Assembly: GCA_016206405.1 (NCBI GenBank)
Contig: JACQRQ010000213.1
Location: 1-7,087, forward strand
DNA: 7,087 nt
Reading direction: 5' to 3'
Source: Elusimicrobiota bacterium
Lineage (GTDB): Bacteria; Elusimicrobiota; Elusimicrobia; O2-12-FULL-59-9
In this document: positions 5,420 through 7,087 of the stretch, piece by piece
Position numbering within the stretch: position 1 is the stretch's first letter
Layout of the letters: each line of letters opens with the position of its first letter
Program-made: the position numbers and the translations under genes
Notes under the pieces: generated by a model
Database searches by the model: none
The model's input: only the letters and a program-made list of their open reading frames with translations
Told to the model about the DNA's origin: nothing

Positions 5420-5824
5420 GTGCCCAGCATTCTTTTCGTCTGCGCCGAAAATTGCTTCCGAAGCCAGATGGCGGAAGGATTAGCCAGATTTCACGCCGGC
5501 GGCGGCTGGACGGTCATGAGCGCCGGCTCCAAACCCATCGGCTACGTCCATCCCCGCGCGATCGAGCTGATGCGGGAAAAAGGAATCGACATCTCCAATC
5601 AAACCTCAAGATCCATCTACGCCCTGGCGCACAAATCCTTCGATTACGTGGTCAGCATGGGCTGCGAAGCCAATTGCCCCCGGATTCCCGCCGCGCGCCG
5701 CATTGATTGGGACTTCCCGGATCCCAAAAATCTGCCGCTGGACGCGCTGCGCGCGCTTCGCGGCCGGATGGAGGAGCTCATCGTCAAGCTGTTGAAGTCC
5801 GCCCAAACCGGAGGAAAAAACTGA
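5420..5824 (+). CDS. arsC: ArsC-type arsenate reductase / low-molecular-weight phosphatase family protein
   Basis: A 134-residue cytoplasmic protein with the LMW protein-tyrosine-phosphatase fold used by thioredoxin- or thiol-coupled arsenate reductases. The nucleophile loop is CAENCFRS (8-15), CX5RS with Cys8 and Arg14. The second block, GIDISNQTSRS, is typical of ArsC. A pair of cysteines in MGCEANC (Cys82, Cys86) sits where ArsC has its disulfide-relay cysteines, and DP in WDFPDP (Asp101) is the general acid. These residues favour arsenate reduction to arsenite over tyrosine phosphatase activity. Oddities are the CX3C spacing, shorter than the CX6C of the Bacillus enzyme, and the loop cysteine Cys12 two residues before the arginine rather than one. 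No arsenite pump or ArsR repressor is nearby, so a detoxification operon is not evident. The start must be GTG at 5420, because an in-frame TAG is only four codons upstream. The stop lies 3 bases before the next gene. Confidence 0.85.
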   Translation: MPSILFVCAENCFRSQMAEGLARFHAGGGWTVMSAGSKPIGYVHPRAIELMREKGIDISNQTSRSIYALAHKSFDYVVSMGCEANCPRIPAARRIDWDFPDPKNLPLDALRALRGRMEELIVKLLKSAQTGGKN

Positions 5825-5827
5825 GCT

Positions 5828-7012
5828 ATGGCGACTAAACTCGAACCGGGGAAAAAAGCGGCCAAAGCCGCGGCGCAAAACTTGAACGTCAAAGGTCTCG
5901 TCAAGAAGGACCGGATGGTCCGCAATTTTCTGGATATGGTCCAGATCAACTCTCTTTCCCGCAAAGAAGGCCGGTTGGCGCGCTTCGTCATGGAGCAACT
6001 GAGCTCCCTGGGCGTGGCGGCCGCCGTCGACGACTCCGCGTCCCGAACCAACAGCGACACCGGCAACGTCATCGCCTATCTTCCCGCGTCCTCCGCGGCG
6101 TCCGGAAAACCTTCGTTTCTTCTCTCGGCCCATATGGACACCGTGGCCCCCGGCGAGGGCATCCGGCCCATCGTGGAAAGCGACCGCATCACCAGCGACG
6201 GAAGCACGATTTTGGGCGGCGACTGCAAAAGCGGCATCGCCGTTATTTTGGAGGTGTTGACGGCGATTGTTGAAAACAACCTGCCGCACGGGGATATCGA
6301 GGTGTGCCTGACCGTGTGCGAAGAGATCGGCCTGCTCGGCTCCAAATATATCGAGGCTTCAAAGATTAAATCCAAGTTCGGCCTGGTGCTCGACAGCCCC
6401 AACGCGCATGCGCTCGTCATCCAAGCTCCGGCCGGCGACAACGTCGAAGCCACCATTTTCGGCTTGGAGGCTCACGCCGGAGTCTGCCCCGAAAAAGGCG
6501 TCAGCGCGATTCAAATCGCCTCGCATGCCATCGACCAAATGCGCTTGGGACGCGTCGACCGCGAAACCACCGCCAACATCGGCAGCATTCAGGGAGGCAT
6601 GGCCGTCAACATCGTTCCTTCCAAGGTCGTCATCAAAGGCGAAGCGCGAAGCCTCAGTCTGGCCAAGCTCGACGCCCAGACCAAGCACATGCGAAGCTGT
6701 CTGGAAAAAGCCGCGCGCAAATTCAAGGGCGATGTCGCTTTCAATATCCAACGCGGCTACATGCCCGTCAACCTCAGCCCCGCCTCCCAACTGGCAAAAT
6801 GGGTGCGGCAAAGCGCCCAGGATTTGAAGGAACCGCTTGTTTTCGCCACCTCCGGCGGCGCCAGCGACGCCAACAATTTCAGCATGCATGGAATGCAATG
6901 CGCCAACCTCGGCACCGGCGTGCGCGATATCCACACCCTGCGGGAATGGCTCCATCTCAAAGACTTTCTTTTCTCCGCCCAACTCACCTTGAACCTGCTC
7001 TGCAAACTGTAG
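5828..7012 (+). CDS. M20-family zinc metallopeptidase, PepT-like
   Basis: A 394-residue cytoplasmic di-zinc aminopeptidase/tripeptidase-like enzyme, closest in motifs to the PepT-like (YqjE) group. Metal ligands and catalytic residues are all present: His102 and Asp104 (SAHMDTV), bridging Asp132 (GGDCKSG), general base Glu165 and ligand Glu166 (VCEEIGLLGSK), Asp189 (VLDSPNA) and His369 (DIHTLREW). The dimerisation or lid domain, about 205-305, has the conserved His216 (EAHAGVCPEKG), TTANIGSIQGG (247-257), NIVPSKVVIKGEARS, and Arg273. Cys133 occupies the position after the bridging aspartate that is normally Asp or Asn. The first 28 residues are an extra lysine/alanine-rich segment, making it longer than typical relatives of about 360-370 residues. 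The role is probably peptide turnover supplying amino acids; the exact substrate is not determinable. ATG 5828 follows GGAGG (5810-5814) at a rather long spacing of 13 bases, and lies 3 bases after the arsC stop. Confidence 0.9.
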   Translation: MATKLEPGKKAAKAAAQNLNVKGLVKKDRMVRNFLDMVQINSLSRKEGRLARFVMEQLSSLGVAAAVDDSASRTNSDTGNVIAYLPASSAASGKPSFLLSAHMDTVAPGEGIRPIVESDRITSDGSTILGGDCKSGIAVILEVLTAIVENNLPHGDIEVCLTVCEEIGLLGSKYIEASKIKSKFGLVLDSPNAHALVIQAPAGDNVEATIFGLEAHAGVCPEKGVSAIQIASHAIDQMRLGRVDRETTANIGSIQGGMAVNIVPSKVVIKGEARSLSLAKLDAQTKHMRSCLEKAARKFKGDVAFNIQRGYMPVNLSPASQLAKWVRQSAQDLKEPLVFATSGGASDANNFSMHGMQCANLGTGVRDIHTLREWLHLKDFLFSAQLTLNLLCKL

Positions 7013-7024
7013 GCCCTTAGGGCC
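7012..7024. repeat. Hairpin at the peptidase stop codon, possible weak terminator
   Basis: GGCCC, TTA, GGGCC form a perfect 5-bp stem starting in the last base of the TAG. No T-run follows, so as an intrinsic terminator it is poor. It could slow transcription at the end of the rightward cluster. Confidence 0.3.
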
Positions 7025-7044
7025 CTCGGCTCCCCGACTTGAAT

Positions 7045-7072
7045 TTGTAACGTCCGCAGGGGTATATATAAG
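7045..7072 (+). promoter_or_regulatory. Candidate promoter for a gene beyond the right edge
   Basis: TTGTAA (7045-7050), a 16-base spacer and TATAAG (7067-7072), five of six to TATAAT. An alternative pairing is TTGAAT (7039-7044) with TATATA (7063-7068) at 18 bases. The AT-rich core stands out in GC-rich DNA. It lies within the terminal inverted repeat, suggesting a regulated promoter. Confidence 0.35.
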
Positions 7073-7084
7073 GGGATACCCCTG
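7057..7084. repeat. 9-bp perfect inverted repeat over an AT-rich promoter core
   Basis: CAGGGGTAT (7057-7065) and ATACCCCTG (7076-7084) are perfect inverted copies around a 10-base centre, ATATAAGGGG. The centre holds a second GGGG (7072-7075) that could pair with the same CCCC (7079-7082) across a 3-base loop, so two alternative hairpins are possible. Overlap with the candidate -10 makes a repressor operator the simplest reading. The window ends 3 bases later. Confidence 0.6.
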
Positions 7085-7087
7085 TGA

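Noticed and set aside
5606..6289. Minus-strand open frame opposite arsC and the peptidase, and a similar one at 6359-6982
   Set aside because: Both are shadows of well-supported genes; their composition mirrors the coding strand and no motif is present.
7012..7050. Intrinsic terminator after the peptidase gene
   Set aside because: The hairpin is real but no U-run follows, so it is listed only as a repeat with low confidence.
1..7087. CRISPR arrays, tRNA or rRNA genes, transposases, integrases, toxin-antitoxin or defence genes
   Set aside because: None seen on either strand; coding density leaves no room for long non-coding elements.

Overview
The window is a compact, GC-rich bacterial chromosomal segment. 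It holds seven protein-coding genes that read end to end and the first codons of an eighth cut by the left edge. Genes abut or overlap by a few bases, start codons are a mix of ATG and GTG, and several clear sigma-70-like promoter elements and Shine-Dalgarno sites are visible. No mobile element, CRISPR array, tRNA or rRNA was seen. The lineage cannot be fixed from these genes. They suggest a poorly characterised, probably uncultivated bacterium, and a deep-branching phylum such as Elusimicrobiota is only a guess.

Left part (1-3752) is ornithine metabolism. After the start of a leftward exported protein (1-92) comes a divergent control region (93-232) with an extended -10 promoter on the minus strand and two dyads. 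Then argF (ornithine carbamoyltransferase, +) runs head-on into rocD (ornithine aminotransferase, -), and their stop codons overlap in the four bases TTAG. rocD is the second gene of a minus-strand pair. The first encodes a P-loop protein of the cyclic 2,3-diphosphoglycerate synthetase-like family (COG2403-type), and the two overlap by ATGA, so they are probably translationally coupled. The two ornithine-consuming enzymes are therefore on opposite strands: one leads to citrulline and arginine, the other to glutamate semialdehyde and proline or glutamate. The second is tied to a P-loop protein whose bacterial role is unknown to me.

Middle (3753-3908) is a divergent promoter region. A strong TTGACA-17-TAGACT promoter drives the rightward genes, and a perfect 10-bp inverted repeat brackets it.

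Right part (3909-7012) is a tight rightward cluster. It contains a DksA/TraR-type zinc-finger transcription factor with a basic tail, an MDR-family dehydrogenase/quinone reductase, an ArsC-type low-molecular-weight phosphatase/arsenate reductase, and an M20-family metallopeptidase of the PepT-like group. Between the dehydrogenase and arsC there is either a 12-codon coupling mini-ORF or an internal promoter giving a leaderless arsC mRNA. After the peptidase, 75 bases hold a candidate promoter overlapped by a perfect 9-bp inverted repeat, apparently the control region of a gene beyond the right edge.

The genes are mostly recognisable housekeeping or accessory metabolism, and I do not see a clear novel defence or mobile system. 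The points most worth following up are the cDPGS-like/ornithine aminotransferase coupling opposed to argF, and the repeated -10/GTG geometry that suggests leaderless transcripts.
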